This document shows positions 33,597 through 43,016 of a stretch of 53,850 nucleotides of DNA, in pieces. Made by a program: the position numbers and the translations under genes. Each line of letters begins with the position of its first letter. Within the stretch, counting starts at the first letter, position 1. The notes under the pieces are model-generated. The model searched no databases, was not told where the DNA came from, and saw only the letters and a program-made list of their open reading frames with translations. Location of the stretch: contig PNMH01000018.1 in NCBI GenBank assembly GCA_013823505.1, positions 1-53,850 on the forward strand, written 5' to 3'. The stretch comes from Polaromonas sp. Lineage in GTDB: Bacteria > Pseudomonadota > Gammaproteobacteria > Burkholderiales > Burkholderiaceae.

Positions 33597-34859
33597 TCAG
33601 CCGCCGCGACGCATCATGTCGAAGAATTCGGAGTTGTTCTTGGTGGACTTCATGCTCTTGAGCACCATCTCCATGGCTTCGATTTCGTCCATGTTGTACA
33701 TGAACTGGCGAAGGATCCGGGTCTTCTGAAGGATCTCGGGCTGCAGCAGCAACTCTTCGCGACGCGTGCCGCTGCGGTTGAGCTGAATCGAGGGGAACAC
33801 ACGTTTTTCGTACAGGCGGCGGTCCAGGTGGATCTCGCAGTTGCCGGTGCCCTTGAATTCTTCAAAGATCACCTCGTCCATGCGCGAGCCGGTGTCCACC
33901 AGCGCGGTGGCGATGATGGTGAGCGAACCACCTTCCTCGATCTTTCGGGCGGCACCGAAGAAGCGCTTGGGGCGCTGCAGGGCGTTGGCGTCCACGCCGC
34001 CGGTGAGCACCTTGCCGCTGGAGGGCAGTACGTTGTTGTAGGCGCGCGCCAGGCGGGTGATGGAGTCCAGCATGATCACGACGTCCTTGCCGAGTTCGAC
34101 CAGGCGCTTGGCGCGCTCGATCACCATCTCGGCCACGTGCACGTGGCGCGCGGCGGGCTCGTCGAAGGTTGAGGCAATGACCTCGCCGCGCACGGTGCGC
34201 TGCATTTCGGTCACTTCTTCCGGGCGCTCGTCCACCAGCAGCACCATGAGCACGACCTCGGGGTGGTTGGCCGAGATGGCGTGACAGATGTGCTGCATCA
34301 TGACCGTCTTGCCGCTCTTGGGCGGCGCCACGATCAGCGCGCGCTGGCCGCGGCCGATCGGCGCAATGATGTCGATCACACGGCCCGTGATGTTCTCTTC
34401 GCTCTTGATGTCGCGTTCCAGGCGCATCTGTTCCTTGGGGAACAGCGGCGTCAGGTTCTCGAACATGATCTTGTGCTTGTTGTCCTCGGGGGGCAGGCCG
34501 TTGATCTTGTCGAGCTTGTTGAGCGCGAAGTAGCGTTCGCCGTCCTTGGGGATGCGGACCTCGCCCTCGATCATGTCGCCGGTGTGCAGGTTGAAGCGGC
34601 GGATCTGGCTGGGCGAGATGTAGATGTCGTCGGTGCTGGCGGTGTAGCTGGTGTCGGGTGCGCGCAAGAAGCCGAAGCCGTCGGGCAGCACTTCCAGCAC
34701 GCCGTCGGCGTACACCAGCTCGCCGCCCTTGGCGCGCTTCTTGATGATGGCGAACATCAGCTCCTGCTTGCGCATGCGGCCGGTGTTTTCGATCTCAAGC
34801 GCTTCAGCCTGCTTGAGGACTTCAGACACGTGCAGTGCCTTGAGTTCGTTGAGGTGCAT
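33597..34859 (-). CDS. rho: Transcription termination factor Rho
   Basis: Hexameric RNA-dependent ATPase that ends transcription. 420 residues, standard length. N-terminal Rho-N helices [19 protein letters not shown]; cold-shock RNA-binding domain with [22 protein letters not shown]; ATPase core with Walker [26 protein letters not shown] and [13 protein letters not shown]-terminal [21 protein letters not shown]. The start was placed at [11 protein letters not shown], preceded by GGAG. The leader of about 110 bases could serve Rho autoregulation. Confidence 0.97.
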   Translation of the reverse strand: MHLNELKALHVSEVLKQAEALEIENTGRMRKQELMFAIIKKRAKGGELVYADGVLEVLPDGFGFLRAPDTSYTASTDDIYISPSQIRRFNLHTGDMIEGEVRIPKDGERYFALNKLDKINGLPPEDNKHKIMFENLTPLFPKEQMRLERDIKSEENITGRVIDIIAPIGRGQRALIVAPPKSGKTVMMQHICHAISANHPEVVLMVLLVDERPEEVTEMQRTVRGEVIASTFDEPAARHVHVAEMVIERAKRLVELGKDVVIMLDSITRLARAYNNVLPSSGKVLTGGVDANALQRPKRFFGAARKIEEGGSLTIIATALVDTGSRMDEVIFEEFKGTGNCEIHLDRRLYEKRVFPSIQLNRSGTRREELLLQPEILQKTRILRQFMYNMDEIEAMEMVLKSMKSTKNNSEFFDMMRRGG

Positions 34860-34973
34860 GGAATTCACTCCGGAGGGGAGTTGAGTCGGGAACCGGGGGA
34901 GGGGGCGCTGGCGTCCTGTTGTCGGACGGTACGCAGATGAAGGGCGGGGTCTGTCTCGGATCCGCCTGCAGAA

Positions 34974-35002
34974 ATTATGACAGGAAAAGAATGCGGCTGA
35001 AA
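34974..35002 (-). promoter_or_regulatory. Candidate rho promoter
   Basis: On the minus strand TTTCAG (35002-34997), a 17-bp spacer and CATAAT (34979-34974), immediately after the trxA terminator stem. This leaves a leader of about 108 bases before rho, in which no other gene is seen. Confidence 0.4.
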
Positions 35003-35029
35003 AGGTGCCCGGGCATTGCACCCGGGCAC
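35000..35029 (-). terminator. Intrinsic terminator after trxA
   Basis: A perfect 9-bp stem GTGCCCGGG / CCCGGGCAC around a 7-base loop, followed on the minus strand by CTTTTCAG. It lies 14 bp after the trxA stop and separates trxA from rho. Confidence 0.75.
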
Positions 35030-35042
35030 GCGGCAAACGAAA

Positions 35043-35375
35043 TCAGGCCAGTTGCTGGTCGATGAATGCGGTGAGCTGGGCCTTGCTCATGGCGCCTACC
35101 TTGGTGGCGGCCAGTTGACCGTCCTTGAACAACATCAGTGTGGGGATGCCCCGGATGCCGAACTTGGCGGGCACGTCGCGGTTGTCGTCCACGTTGAGCT
35201 TGGCGATCTTGAGCTTGCCGTCGTAAGAGCCGGCTACTTCATCGAGGATGGGGGCGATCATCTTGCAGGGACCACACCACTCGGCCCAGAAGTCGACCAG
35301 GACGGGCGCCTGCGCTTCCAGCACATCGGCCTGAAAGCTTGCATCGGAAACATGTTTGATCAGGTCGCTCGCCAT
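35043..35375 (-). CDS. trxA: Thioredoxin 1
   Basis: Cytosolic disulfide reductant, 110 residues. Active site [16 protein letters not shown], buried Asp region, and cis-Pro loop [13 protein letters not shown]. It would serve as the electron donor for the LMW-phosphatase type ArsC in the same window, although the two are not linked by operon. The ATG at 35375 follows AGGA at 8 bases. The trxA-rho order is common in proteobacteria. Confidence 0.97.
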   Translation of the reverse strand: MASDLIKHVSDASFQADVLEAQAPVLVDFWAEWCGPCKMIAPILDEVAGSYDGKLKIAKLNVDDNRDVPAKFGIRGIPTLMLFKDGQLAATKVGAMSKAQLTAFIDQQLA

Positions 35376-35496
35376 GATTCATCCTAAAAAACGTTGAATG
35401 GGGAGGTTAAAGTTTGGGCACATGCGCGGGCTTCAAGAGCTCGAAGATCATCGCCGGCCAACCGGTCCGCGCCATTGTGACAGAAACCCCCATTTC

Positions 35497-38145
35497 ATGA
35501 CGCCAGCCAACCCGCCTTCCGAATCCGGTCTTCCCCTCTCGCCCGGGCAAGAAATCGAAGGCGGTGCCAGTGATTGGTCAACGGTGATCGAGACCCTGCT
35601 GCGGACGCTGGACGAGCGTGGCATCGAGGCCAGCCGTGCGGTGGTGCTGGTGCCCTACGCACAGCTCATGGACGTGGGGAGGCGAGCGTGGTCGAACCGC
35701 CGGCCCGACGGTTTCGCACCTCGGTTCGAGTCCAGCCGCAACTGGGCTGCGTCGCTGCAGCCGTTCATGCCTGGACCCACCGATCTGAGCATGGACATGG
35801 CGCGCGACACCCTCGTGGCGTCGGCCTTCATCGACCGCGTGGCGCCCGCGCGGGCCGACGCCGAGTTGCGCGCCGTGATGGTCACGCGGCTGGTGGAGGC
35901 TGCACGGCAACTCGCACCGCTGGCTGCAGCGGTGCCGCCCGGGCAGCGCGTTGCTTGGGCCGAATCCTTGCAGTCGTCGCTGCTGCCAGGCCCGGCCTCG
36001 CTGCAATGGGAAGGACTGGTCGCTACGCTGGCGCTGACGTGGGCCAGCACATCCGCCTACGCCACCGATGTGTTGTGGAGTCCTCAGGCCAGCCCCGGCG
36101 TCGGGGCGCAGGTCCTGGTGGTGTTGCAGGGTTTTCAGACCGATCCGCTGGCCGCTGCGCTGTTGACTCACTGGGGAGATCGCGCGCTGAGCCTGTCGTG
36201 GGACCAGGGTCCCACTGACAAGGCCTGCGGGGCAACGCTCCACGCTTGCGACGATGCCGAAGACGAAGCGCAGCGCGCGGCCGCTTGCGCGATTGCGCGG
36301 GTCAATCAAGGCCACTCACCCGTTGCCCTGATCGCCACCGACCGCCTGCTTACCCGCCGCATCAGCGCACTCTTGCACGGCGCCGGTGTGGCAGTGCGCG
36401 ACGAAACCGGCTGGAAGCTCTCGACCACCCACGCCGCTGCGCAAGTCATGAGCTTGCTGCGCGCGGCCTCGCCACGCGCGTCCATGGACGATGTGCTGGA
36501 CTTGCTCAAGCAGGCGCCGCGCTGGCCGGAAGACGTTGTGCTCACGCTGGAGCAGCTGGCGCGCGAGGCTGGTGTGTCTCAGTGGCGGGCCGCTGTGCGC
36601 ACAGCCAGCCTGGCGCAGGCCCTGCCGGCTGGCTTGGTCGACATCCTCGGCGAACTGCAGTCGCCGCGCAGCTTGGTGAACTGGCTGGACGCAGTGGCGA
36701 AGGCCCTCAAGGCCACTGGCCTGTGGGATGCGCTTGAGGCCGATGCCGCGGGTCAGCAGGCCTTGCAGGTGCTGAGGCTGGAAGACGGAGCGGCGCGCGA
36801 ACTCGCCGAGATCGGCGAGACCGCGGGCCATTCAGCGACGAGTCGATCCGCTGGCCGCAAGCCGCTGGCCTTGTTCACGGCCTGGGTGCGTGACGTGCTG
36901 GAGGGCGCGACGTTCATGCCGCGTGGTGCCGGCGAAGCGGCGGTGGTGATCCTGCCGATGGCGCAAATGCTGGGGCGCTCGTTCGCCGCCACGGTGGTGC
37001 CCGGTTGCGACGAGGTGCACCTCAATCCCAGTCCCGAGCCGCCCGGCTCGTGGACGGCCGCGCAGCGCGAATTGCTTGGCCTGCCCTCGCGCGAGACCCT
37101 GGCCCGGGCAGCAGCGAGCGCCTGGCAATCCTTGCTGCGCACGCCGCGGCTGGACGTGTTGTGGCGCACCCAGGAGTTGGGCGAGCCCGTGATGCCGAGT
37201 GCCTGGGTGCTGGCGCTGCAGGCCGAAGCGCCGCTCAACGGACACGACCCGCGCACGGCGACGACGCTGGTGTCGGTGCCGTCGACACCTCCAGCGCCAT
37301 CGGCCAGCGACGTGTTGCCCGGTGCGCTCTCGGCCAGCGCCTACCAGGACCTGCGCGATTGCCCCTACCGGTTTTTCGCCATGCGCCAGCTGCGCCTGGT
37401 CGACGCGCCCGAGCTCGCGGCCGAGCCCGACCAGCGCGACATGGGCAACTGGCTGCACGCGGTGCTGCGCGCCTTCCACGAACAACGCGGCGACGCTCGC
37501 CCCGGTGCCGAGGCGGACCGCGAGGCGCTCGACCGACTCGCCACCGAGACCGCTGCAGTCATGGGTTTGAACGCGGGCGAGGGCGGCGCAGGCTTCCTGC
37601 CCTACGAGGTGGTGTGGCCTGCCTTGCGCGACGGCTACCTCGAATGGCTCGCCTCGTTCGAAGCCACGTCCGAGCGACCCGGTCCACGTTTCGTGCAGGC
37701 GGAAGCGGTGATGACATCCACCGTGGGCCCGTGGAAGCTTTACGGCAAGCTCGACCGCGTGGACGCGCAGGACAGCCCGGAAGGCCCGATCCCGTTCGTG
37801 ATCGACTACAAGACCGAAAGCCGCAAGACCACGGCCGATCGGTTGAAGGAACCGCTGGAAGACGTGCAGCTCGCGTTCTACGCGGCGCTGCTCCCCGACG
37901 ACACCTTGCGTGCCGCGTACCTGAGCATCAACGACCGGCCAGGCTCGACATCGGGTGACACCGCCACCCAGCTGGTGGAACACACCGAAGTGCTGGAGGC
38001 GCGCGAACAGCTGCGCGCCGGCCTCTCGCACGACATGGCCCGCGTGGCCGCCGGCCACCCCATGCCCGCGCTGGGTGAAGGCCGAGTCTGCGAGTTCTGC
38101 AAGGCGCGCGGCCTGTGCCGCAAAGACTTCTGGAGCCTGGCATGA
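35497..38145 (+). CDS. addB: AddB-like nuclease/helicase subunit (PD-(D/E)XK superfamily)
   Basis: Partner of the AddA-like helicase in double-strand break resection. 882 residues. N-terminal inactivated helicase-like region; C-terminal RecB-type nuclease with the catalytic pair VIDYKTESRK. The four cysteines of the AddB iron-sulfur staple are Cys622 (LRDCPYRFFAMRQL) and Cys865, Cys868, Cys874 (VCEFCKARGLC). No canonical Walker A was seen, as in many short AddB proteins. The start is uncertain: no ribosome binding site precedes the ATG at 35497, and an in-frame ATG lies at 35422. The stop overlaps addA by ATGA. The 121 bp before it hold no other gene. Confidence 0.85.
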   Translation: MTPANPPSESGLPLSPGQEIEGGASDWSTVIETLLRTLDERGIEASRAVVLVPYAQLMDVGRRAWSNRRPDGFAPRFESSRNWAASLQPFMPGPTDLSMDMARDTLVASAFIDRVAPARADAELRAVMVTRLVEAARQLAPLAAAVPPGQRVAWAESLQSSLLPGPASLQWEGLVATLALTWASTSAYATDVLWSPQASPGVGAQVLVVLQGFQTDPLAAALLTHWGDRALSLSWDQGPTDKACGATLHACDDAEDEAQRAAACAIARVNQGHSPVALIATDRLLTRRISALLHGAGVAVRDETGWKLSTTHAAAQVMSLLRAASPRASMDDVLDLLKQAPRWPEDVVLTLEQLAREAGVSQWRAAVRTASLAQALPAGLVDILGELQSPRSLVNWLDAVAKALKATGLWDALEADAAGQQALQVLRLEDGAARELAEIGETAGHSATSRSAGRKPLALFTAWVRDVLEGATFMPRGAGEAAVVILPMAQMLGRSFAATVVPGCDEVHLNPSPEPPGSWTAAQRELLGLPSRETLARAAASAWQSLLRTPRLDVLWRTQELGEPVMPSAWVLALQAEAPLNGHDPRTATTLVSVPSTPPAPSASDVLPGALSASAYQDLRDCPYRFFAMRQLRLVDAPELAAEPDQRDMGNWLHAVLRAFHEQRGDARPGAEADREALDRLATETAAVMGLNAGEGGAGFLPYEVVWPALRDGYLEWLASFEATSERPGPRFVQAEAVMTSTVGPWKLYGKLDRVDAQDSPEGPIPFVIDYKTESRKTTADRLKEPLEDVQLAFYAALLPDDTLRAAYLSINDRPGSTSGDTATQLVEHTEVLEAREQLRAGLSHDMARVAAGHPMPALGEGRVCEFCKARGLCRKDFWSLA

Positions 38146-41100
38146 GCACGGTTGCGGCCTACCGCATCAACGGCGCACCCGTGTCCCGCGAAGCCTTTTA
38201 CGCGCTGGCCTGCGACCCGGCGCGCAGCATCGCGGTGGAAGCCTGCGCCGGCGCCGGCAAGACCTGGATGCTGGTCTCGCGCATCCTGCGCGCGCTTCTC
38301 GACGGTTGTGCACCGCAAGACATTCTGGCCATCACCTTCACCAAAAAGGCCGCCGGCGAAATGCGCAAGCGCCTGGGCGAAGAGCTTCGGCGCTGGGCCG
38401 ATCTGTCCGACGCCGAACTGGTCGAGGTGTTGCAGCAGCGAGGACTGAGCGCCGCGGATGCCGAGCGCCGTGTTGCTGAGGCCCGCAGCCTGCACGCGCG
38501 GGTCACGGCGCTGGGCCGGCCGGTGCAGGTGCGCACCTTCCACAGCTGGTTCGCCGCCTTGCTGCGCGGCGCGCCGCTGTCGGTGCTGCAGGAGCTGCAA
38601 TTGCCGGTGCAGTACGAGCTGCTGGAAGACGACACACAAGCGGTGGAACAAGTGTGGCCACGGTTCTACGGTGCGCTCGCGGCCAGCCCGGCCGATCGAC
38701 AGGACTTCGTCGACGCGGTGGGCACACACGGCCGATTTCAGACGCAGCAGGCGCTGCGCAAGGCGCTGCAGAAACGCGTGGAGTTTGTGCTGGCCGATGC
38801 GGCGGGCGTGGTGCAGAACTCGGTGGATGCGATGGCCGAGCAGTTTCCCGAGTTCGAGGGCTTCGACGATCCGCTTCAATGGCTGGTGGACCACGCACCC
38901 ACCTGCAGCTTGTTGTCGGCCGCCGCCATTGCGCTTGGCCGGGCCAGTGCCGTGACCTTTGCGGCCAAGGGCGTCGAGCTGGAAAAGGCCCTCACCGGCC
39001 GAAACGGCGCTGGCGTGATCGATGCGCTGCTCACGCACAAGAATGAGCCGCGCAAGTTCAGCGACAAGGTCGCCGGCATCGAGCAGGTGCGCGCAGCGCA
39101 AGAACTGGCCGTGCGAGTGCTGGCCGCGCGCTCACAGCATCAGGCCTGGTTGCACCACCAGCGCATGGCACGGCTCACGCGCGTGTTGCTCACCAGCTTT
39201 GCCGCGCTCAAGCACGAGCGCGGCTGGGTCGACATGAACGACGTGGAGTCCGCCGCGCGCCGCCTGCTGGGCGACGCCGAACTCTCTGGCTGGTTGCAGC
39301 AGCGGCTGGACGCGCGGGTGCGCCACGTGCTGATCGACGAGTTCCAGGACACCAACCCGCTGCAATGGCAGGCGCTCTACGGCTGGCTATCCGCCTACGC
39401 CGGCGCAGGCCCGGGCGAGGCGCCGTGCGTTTTTCTGGTGGGCGACCCCAAGCAATCCATCTACCGCTTTCGCCGCGCCGAGCCGCAGGTGTTCAAGGCT
39501 GCTCAGGCCTTCGTGGTGCAAGGCCTCGCGGGCGCCTTGCTCAGTTGTGACCACACCCGCCGCTGCGCGCCCGCCGTGGTGGACGCGCTCAACAGCGCCA
39601 TGCTCGCCGCCGTGCAGGCCGGGGCGTACAGCAGCGACTTCCGCGAGCACACCACCGAGAGCCACGAACCCGGTGAGGTGGTGGCCTTGCCGCAAGTGCC
39701 ACGCAGCGCTCGCGAACGCGACGGCAGCGCTGGCGGTGAAGCCACCTGGCGCGACAGCCTGGTCACGCCACGCGTGCTGCTCGAAGACACCATGTCGACG
39801 CTGGAAGCGCGCCAGGCGGCCGACTGGATCGCCGATGAGATCCACTCGGGCCGCTTGAGCCCCGATGGCCTGATGGTGCTGGCGCGCCGGCGCGAGCGCC
39901 TGGCCTGGATGTTCGAGGCGCTGCGCGAACGCGGCATTGCCAGCGAGCAACCCGAGAAGCTGGACCTGTGTGAATCACCCGCCGTGCAGGACGTGGTGGC
40001 GCTGCTGGATGCGCTCGTGTCCACCCGCCACGACCTGAGCCTGGCGCGCGCGCTGAAGTCGCCGCTGTTCGGTTGGAGCGACGACGCGCTCGCGTGGATG
40101 GCTCGCCTGCAGCAACACTGGACCGTGCGGCCCGGTGCAGACAGCAAGCCGGTCAAACCCTCGTGGTGGTCCGTGTTGCAGCGCTTTGCCGATTTGCCCA
40201 CACACGAAACAACCGCCGCGCCGTCGGTACCCGAGTGGATGGCGAAGGACTTCATCGACACCGCCGCACGGCTCCTGCGCTACCGCCAGTGGGTGCAAAG
40301 CCTGCCGCCTCACGACGCACTCTCGGCCATCTACGGCGATTGCGACTTGCTCGCGCGCTTTGCGCAAGCCGTGCCCGCCAGCCAGCGAGCGGGGGTGCTG
40401 GCGCAATTGCGCGACCTGCTGGCCAACGCACTTGCGCAGGACGGTGGACGGTTCCTCACGCCCTACCGCTTTGTGCGCGCGCTCAAGGCCGGCGGCATCA
40501 AGGCCACGCCCACGCACAACCCCGGCGCGGTGCGCCTGCTCACCATCCACGGCGCCAAAGGCCTGGAAGCCGACACCGTGCTCATGCTCGACACCGACAC
40601 CGGGTCCTCCCGCCCCGAGAGCATGGGCGTGTTGATCGACTGGCCGGGCGAAGCACCCGTGCCGCGCCGCTTCGTGTTTCTGGCCAGCGAGAAAAATCCG
40701 CCGGCTTGCGCGGCCAGCGCGCTTGCGCTGGAACAGCAGGCCCGTTCGCTGGAAGAACTCAATGCCTTGTACGTGGCACTCACGCGGGCCGAATCCCGGC
40801 TGGTGATTTCCAGCTTCGAGCCGTACTCGCGAGCCACGGGCACCACCAGCTGGTACGAGCGCTTGTTGCCCCTCACGCGGCCGTTGGACAGGCCTCCCCA
40901 AGCCGCCGGCCGCGAACCTGTCGACACGGCGGCAGCCGACACCTTCAGCCTGCTCACACTGCCTGCGGTGACGCAGGTCGCCCATGCGCCTGCCGTCACG
41001 CTGAACGAATCCGTGCCGGCCGACGACGAGCGCACCCGCATCGGCCTGGCGCTGCACCGCCTGCTGCAGTGGCACCCCACGCCCGCGCGCGGTTTTGACT

Positions 41101-41498
41101 GGACGAGCTCGCACACGCAAGCCGTGGCCCGCGGATTCGAGCTCAGCCCTGCGCAGGCCACCCAGGCCCAGACGATGGCGCGGCGCATCGTGCAAGGGGA
41201 AGCTGCGTGGGCGTGGGACGATGGCGTGGTCGACCACGCTGGCAACGAGGTCGACATCCTTCATGGAGGCGAGCTGCTGCGGCTGGACCGCCTGGTGCGC
41301 CGCACCGACACCGGCGAGTGGTGGGTGCTCGATTTCAAGAGCGCTGAGAACCCGGAGCTGCAGCCGGACCTGCTGGCGAAAATGCAGCGCTATCGACAAG
41401 CGGTGCAAGCCGCACGCCCCGGCACCACGGTGCGCCTGGCTTTCATCAACCTGCACGGTCGCCTGATCGAACTGCAAGACCCATCGATCACTTCATGA
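38142..41498 (+). CDS. addA: AddA-like UvrD/Rep helicase-nuclease
   Basis: ATP-dependent helicase and nuclease that processes DNA ends for RecA loading. 1118 residues. SF1A motifs in order: Walker A ACAGAGKTWML (about 34-44), LAITFTKKAAGEMRKRL, HVLIDEFQDTNPLQW, GDPKQSIYRFRRAEP, LLTIHGAKGLEADTV and YVALTRAESRLVIS. The C-terminal RecB-like nuclease has GLALHRLLQW and the DxK pair WVLDFKSAENPE. ATGA overlaps at both ends link it with addB and the flavoprotein. The pair replaces RecBCD in many betaproteobacteria. Confidence 0.9.
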   Translation: MSTVAAYRINGAPVSREAFYALACDPARSIAVEACAGAGKTWMLVSRILRALLDGCAPQDILAITFTKKAAGEMRKRLGEELRRWADLSDAELVEVLQQRGLSAADAERRVAEARSLHARVTALGRPVQVRTFHSWFAALLRGAPLSVLQELQLPVQYELLEDDTQAVEQVWPRFYGALAASPADRQDFVDAVGTHGRFQTQQALRKALQKRVEFVLADAAGVVQNSVDAMAEQFPEFEGFDDPLQWLVDHAPTCSLLSAAAIALGRASAVTFAAKGVELEKALTGRNGAGVIDALLTHKNEPRKFSDKVAGIEQVRAAQELAVRVLAARSQHQAWLHHQRMARLTRVLLTSFAALKHERGWVDMNDVESAARRLLGDAELSGWLQQRLDARVRHVLIDEFQDTNPLQWQALYGWLSAYAGAGPGEAPCVFLVGDPKQSIYRFRRAEPQVFKAAQAFVVQGLAGALLSCDHTRRCAPAVVDALNSAMLAAVQAGAYSSDFREHTTESHEPGEVVALPQVPRSARERDGSAGGEATWRDSLVTPRVLLEDTMSTLEARQAADWIADEIHSGRLSPDGLMVLARRRERLAWMFEALRERGIASEQPEKLDLCESPAVQDVVALLDALVSTRHDLSLARALKSPLFGWSDDALAWMARLQQHWTVRPGADSKPVKPSWWSVLQRFADLPTHETTAAPSVPEWMAKDFIDTAARLLRYRQWVQSLPPHDALSAIYGDCDLLARFAQAVPASQRAGVLAQLRDLLANALAQDGGRFLTPYRFVRALKAGGIKATPTHNPGAVRLLTIHGAKGLEADTVLMLDTDTGSSRPESMGVLIDWPGEAPVPRRFVFLASEKNPPACAASALALEQQARSLEELNALYVALTRAESRLVISSFEPYSRATGTTSWYERLLPLTRPLDRPPQAAGREPVDTAAADTFSLLTLPAVTQVAHAPAVTLNESVPADDERTRIGLALHRLLQWHPTPARGFDWTSSHTQAVARGFELSPAQATQAQTMARRIVQGEAAWAWDDGVVDHAGNEVDILHGGELLRLDRLVRRTDTGEWWVLDFKSAENPELQPDLLAKMQRYRQAVQAARPGTTVRLAFINLHGRLIELQDPSITS

Positions 41499-42808
41499 GC
41501 GACTCCAACCCAATGCCTTTCCTCCACGTGGATGTGGCCATCATCGGCGGCGGCGCTGCCGGCCTCATGGCCGCCGAAGTCCTGAGCGGCGCCGGCCTGG
41601 CCGTGCACCTCTTCGACGCCATGCCCTCGGTCGGTCGCAAGTTCTTGCTGGCTGGCAAGGGCGGCATGAACCTCACGCACGCCGAACCGCTGGAGGCTTT
41701 CGTCACCCGCTACGGAGCCGCGCAGGACCGCGTGCAGGCCCTGTTGCAACACTGGGGACCACAAGCTGTGCGCGACTGGGCCGCAGGCCTGGGCATCACC
41801 ACCTTCGTGGGCACTTCGAACCGCGTCTTTCCCACGGACATGAAAGCCGCGCCGCTGCTGCGCGCCTGGCTGCACCGGCTGCGCCATCCGGGTGGGGGAG
41901 GGGTGCCCGTGGTGTTTCACATGCGCCACCGCTGGCAAGGCTGGCCAGACGGCGTCGACGGGCCTCTGGTGTTTGACGCACCGTCGGGTCGGGTGCGGGT
42001 ACAAGCCAGCGCCACTGTGCTCGCATTGGGCGGCGCCAGCTGGGCCCGTCTGGGGTCGGATGGTGCCTGGGTTCCGTGGCTCGAAGCCGCAGGCGTGTCG
42101 GTGAGCCCGCTGGTGCCCAGCAACTGCGGTTTTGAGGTGGCCGGCTCTGCCGCCCATGGTGTGGCTCAGGGCTGGAGCACGCACTTCAGCGAACGCTTCG
42201 CCGGTCAACCGTTCAAGTCGGTCGCCATCCGCGCCACCGACAGCCAGGGCCAGCAGTTCCACCGCAAGGGGGAATTCGTCGCCACCGCGACGGGTGTCGA
42301 AGGCAGCCTGGTTTATGCCGCGTCCAGCCTGCTGCGCGAGGAGATCGAGCGCGCCGGCCACGCCACCTTCGAGCTCGATCTGCTGCCCGACCGCAGCCCC
42401 GAGCAGGTGCTGGCCCAGGTGAGCCACCCGCGCGGCTCACGCAGTCTCTCCAGTCACCTCAAGAGCCGGCTCGGCCTGGACGGCATCAAGATGGGCATCC
42501 TGCACGAGCGGCTGGACAAGGACGCGATGAACGATCCCGCGCGCCTGGCCGCCGCCATCAAGGCTTTGCCCATCACCGTGAGCGCAACCCGGCCGATCGA
42601 TGAGGCGATCAGCAGCGCGGGCGGGGTGCGTTGGGAGGCCTTGACCCCAACCCTGATGGTCGAAGCGAAGCCGGGCCTGTTTTGCGCAGGCGAGATGCTG
42701 GACTGGGAAGCCCCCACCGGTGGCTATCTGCTCACGGGCTGTCTGGCCAGTGGTGTGGTGGCTGGGGAAGGCGTGGCGCGCTACCTTCAGCAGACCGGGC
42801 CACGCTGA
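41495..42808 (+). CDS. HI0933/TIGR03862-type FAD-dependent oxidoreductase
   Basis: 437 residues. FAD dinucleotide-binding start VDVAIIGGGAAGLMAAEVL, then FDAMPSVGRKFLLAGKGGMNLTHAEP, the signature of the HI0933-like flavoprotein group. The end is SSAGGVRWEALTPTLM and LFCAGEMLDWEAPTGGYLL. The physiological substrate of this group is unknown. Its ATG overlaps the addA stop; whether this reflects a DNA repair link or compact packing cannot be said. Confidence 0.88.
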   Translation: MSDSNPMPFLHVDVAIIGGGAAGLMAAEVLSGAGLAVHLFDAMPSVGRKFLLAGKGGMNLTHAEPLEAFVTRYGAAQDRVQALLQHWGPQAVRDWAAGLGITTFVGTSNRVFPTDMKAAPLLRAWLHRLRHPGGGGVPVVFHMRHRWQGWPDGVDGPLVFDAPSGRVRVQASATVLALGGASWARLGSDGAWVPWLEAAGVSVSPLVPSNCGFEVAGSAAHGVAQGWSTHFSERFAGQPFKSVAIRATDSQGQQFHRKGEFVATATGVEGSLVYAASSLLREEIERAGHATFELDLLPDRSPEQVLAQVSHPRGSRSLSSHLKSRLGLDGIKMGILHERLDKDAMNDPARLAAAIKALPITVSATRPIDEAISSAGGVRWEALTPTLMVEAKPGLFCAGEMLDWEAPTGGYLLTGCLASGVVAGEGVARYLQQTGPR

Positions 42809-42809
42809 A

Positions 42810-42836
42810 AACAGAAACGCGCCCAAGGGGCGCGTT
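42810..42836 (-). terminator. Terminator of the SRP RNA gene
   Basis: AACGCGCCC (42816-42824) pairs with GGGCGCGTT (42828-42836) around a 3-base loop. Read on the minus strand the stem is followed by TCTGTTTTC. It lies 14 bp past the ffs 3' end and 8 bp from the convergent flavoprotein stop. Confidence 0.7.
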
Positions 42837-42849
42837 GTACGAATAAGGT

Positions 42850-42943
42850 GACGAGCCTTGACCCCGGCACTGGATTCACAGTTAGGGCTGCTTGGTTCCC
42901 CACCTGACCCGGTTGGCCGCTTCACCATGCGGGAAGGCCCGTC
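42850..42943 (-). ncRNA. ffs: Signal recognition particle 4.5S RNA
   Basis: About 94 nt on the minus strand. The ends GACGGGCCTT and AAGGCTCGTC form a 10-bp terminal stem with one G-U pair. The apical domain carries the conserved GGTCAGGT, GGAA tetraloop and AAGCAGCC that bind Ffh. The tetraloop is closed by GG/CC where E. coli has CC/GG, a compensated swap that keeps the helix. A TACAAT -10 sits 8 bp before the 5' end and a terminator follows. Ends are placed from pairing and may be off by a few bases. Confidence 0.93.
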
Positions 42944-42950
42944 GAGGGTG

Positions 42951-42956
42951 ATTGTA
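42951..42956 (-). promoter_or_regulatory. ffs -10 element
   Basis: TACAAT on the minus strand (42956-42951), 7 bases upstream of the inferred ffs 5' end. The -35 region is GC-rich and matches poorly. It is back to back with the dnaX promoter, so the two units share about 70 bp. Confidence 0.6.
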
Positions 42957-42982
42957 GGCGATGCGCTGCTGCGTCGCAGGGC

Positions 42983-43009
42983 TTGGACCCACAACCCCCC
43001 GCTTAGAAT
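42983..43009 (+). promoter_or_regulatory. Candidate dnaX promoter giving a leaderless transcript
   Basis: TTGGAC (42983-42988) and TAGAAT (43004-43009). Transcription about 7 bases after the -10 falls on or beside the dnaX ATG at 43017. There is no Shine-Dalgarno sequence before that ATG. Confidence 0.5.
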
Positions 43010-43016
43010 CGACCGC

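Noticed and set aside
42858..43016. Upstream extension of dnaX by 53 codons
   Set aside because: The extension reads through the SRP RNA gene and the promoter; homologous DnaX proteins start at [12 protein letters not shown].
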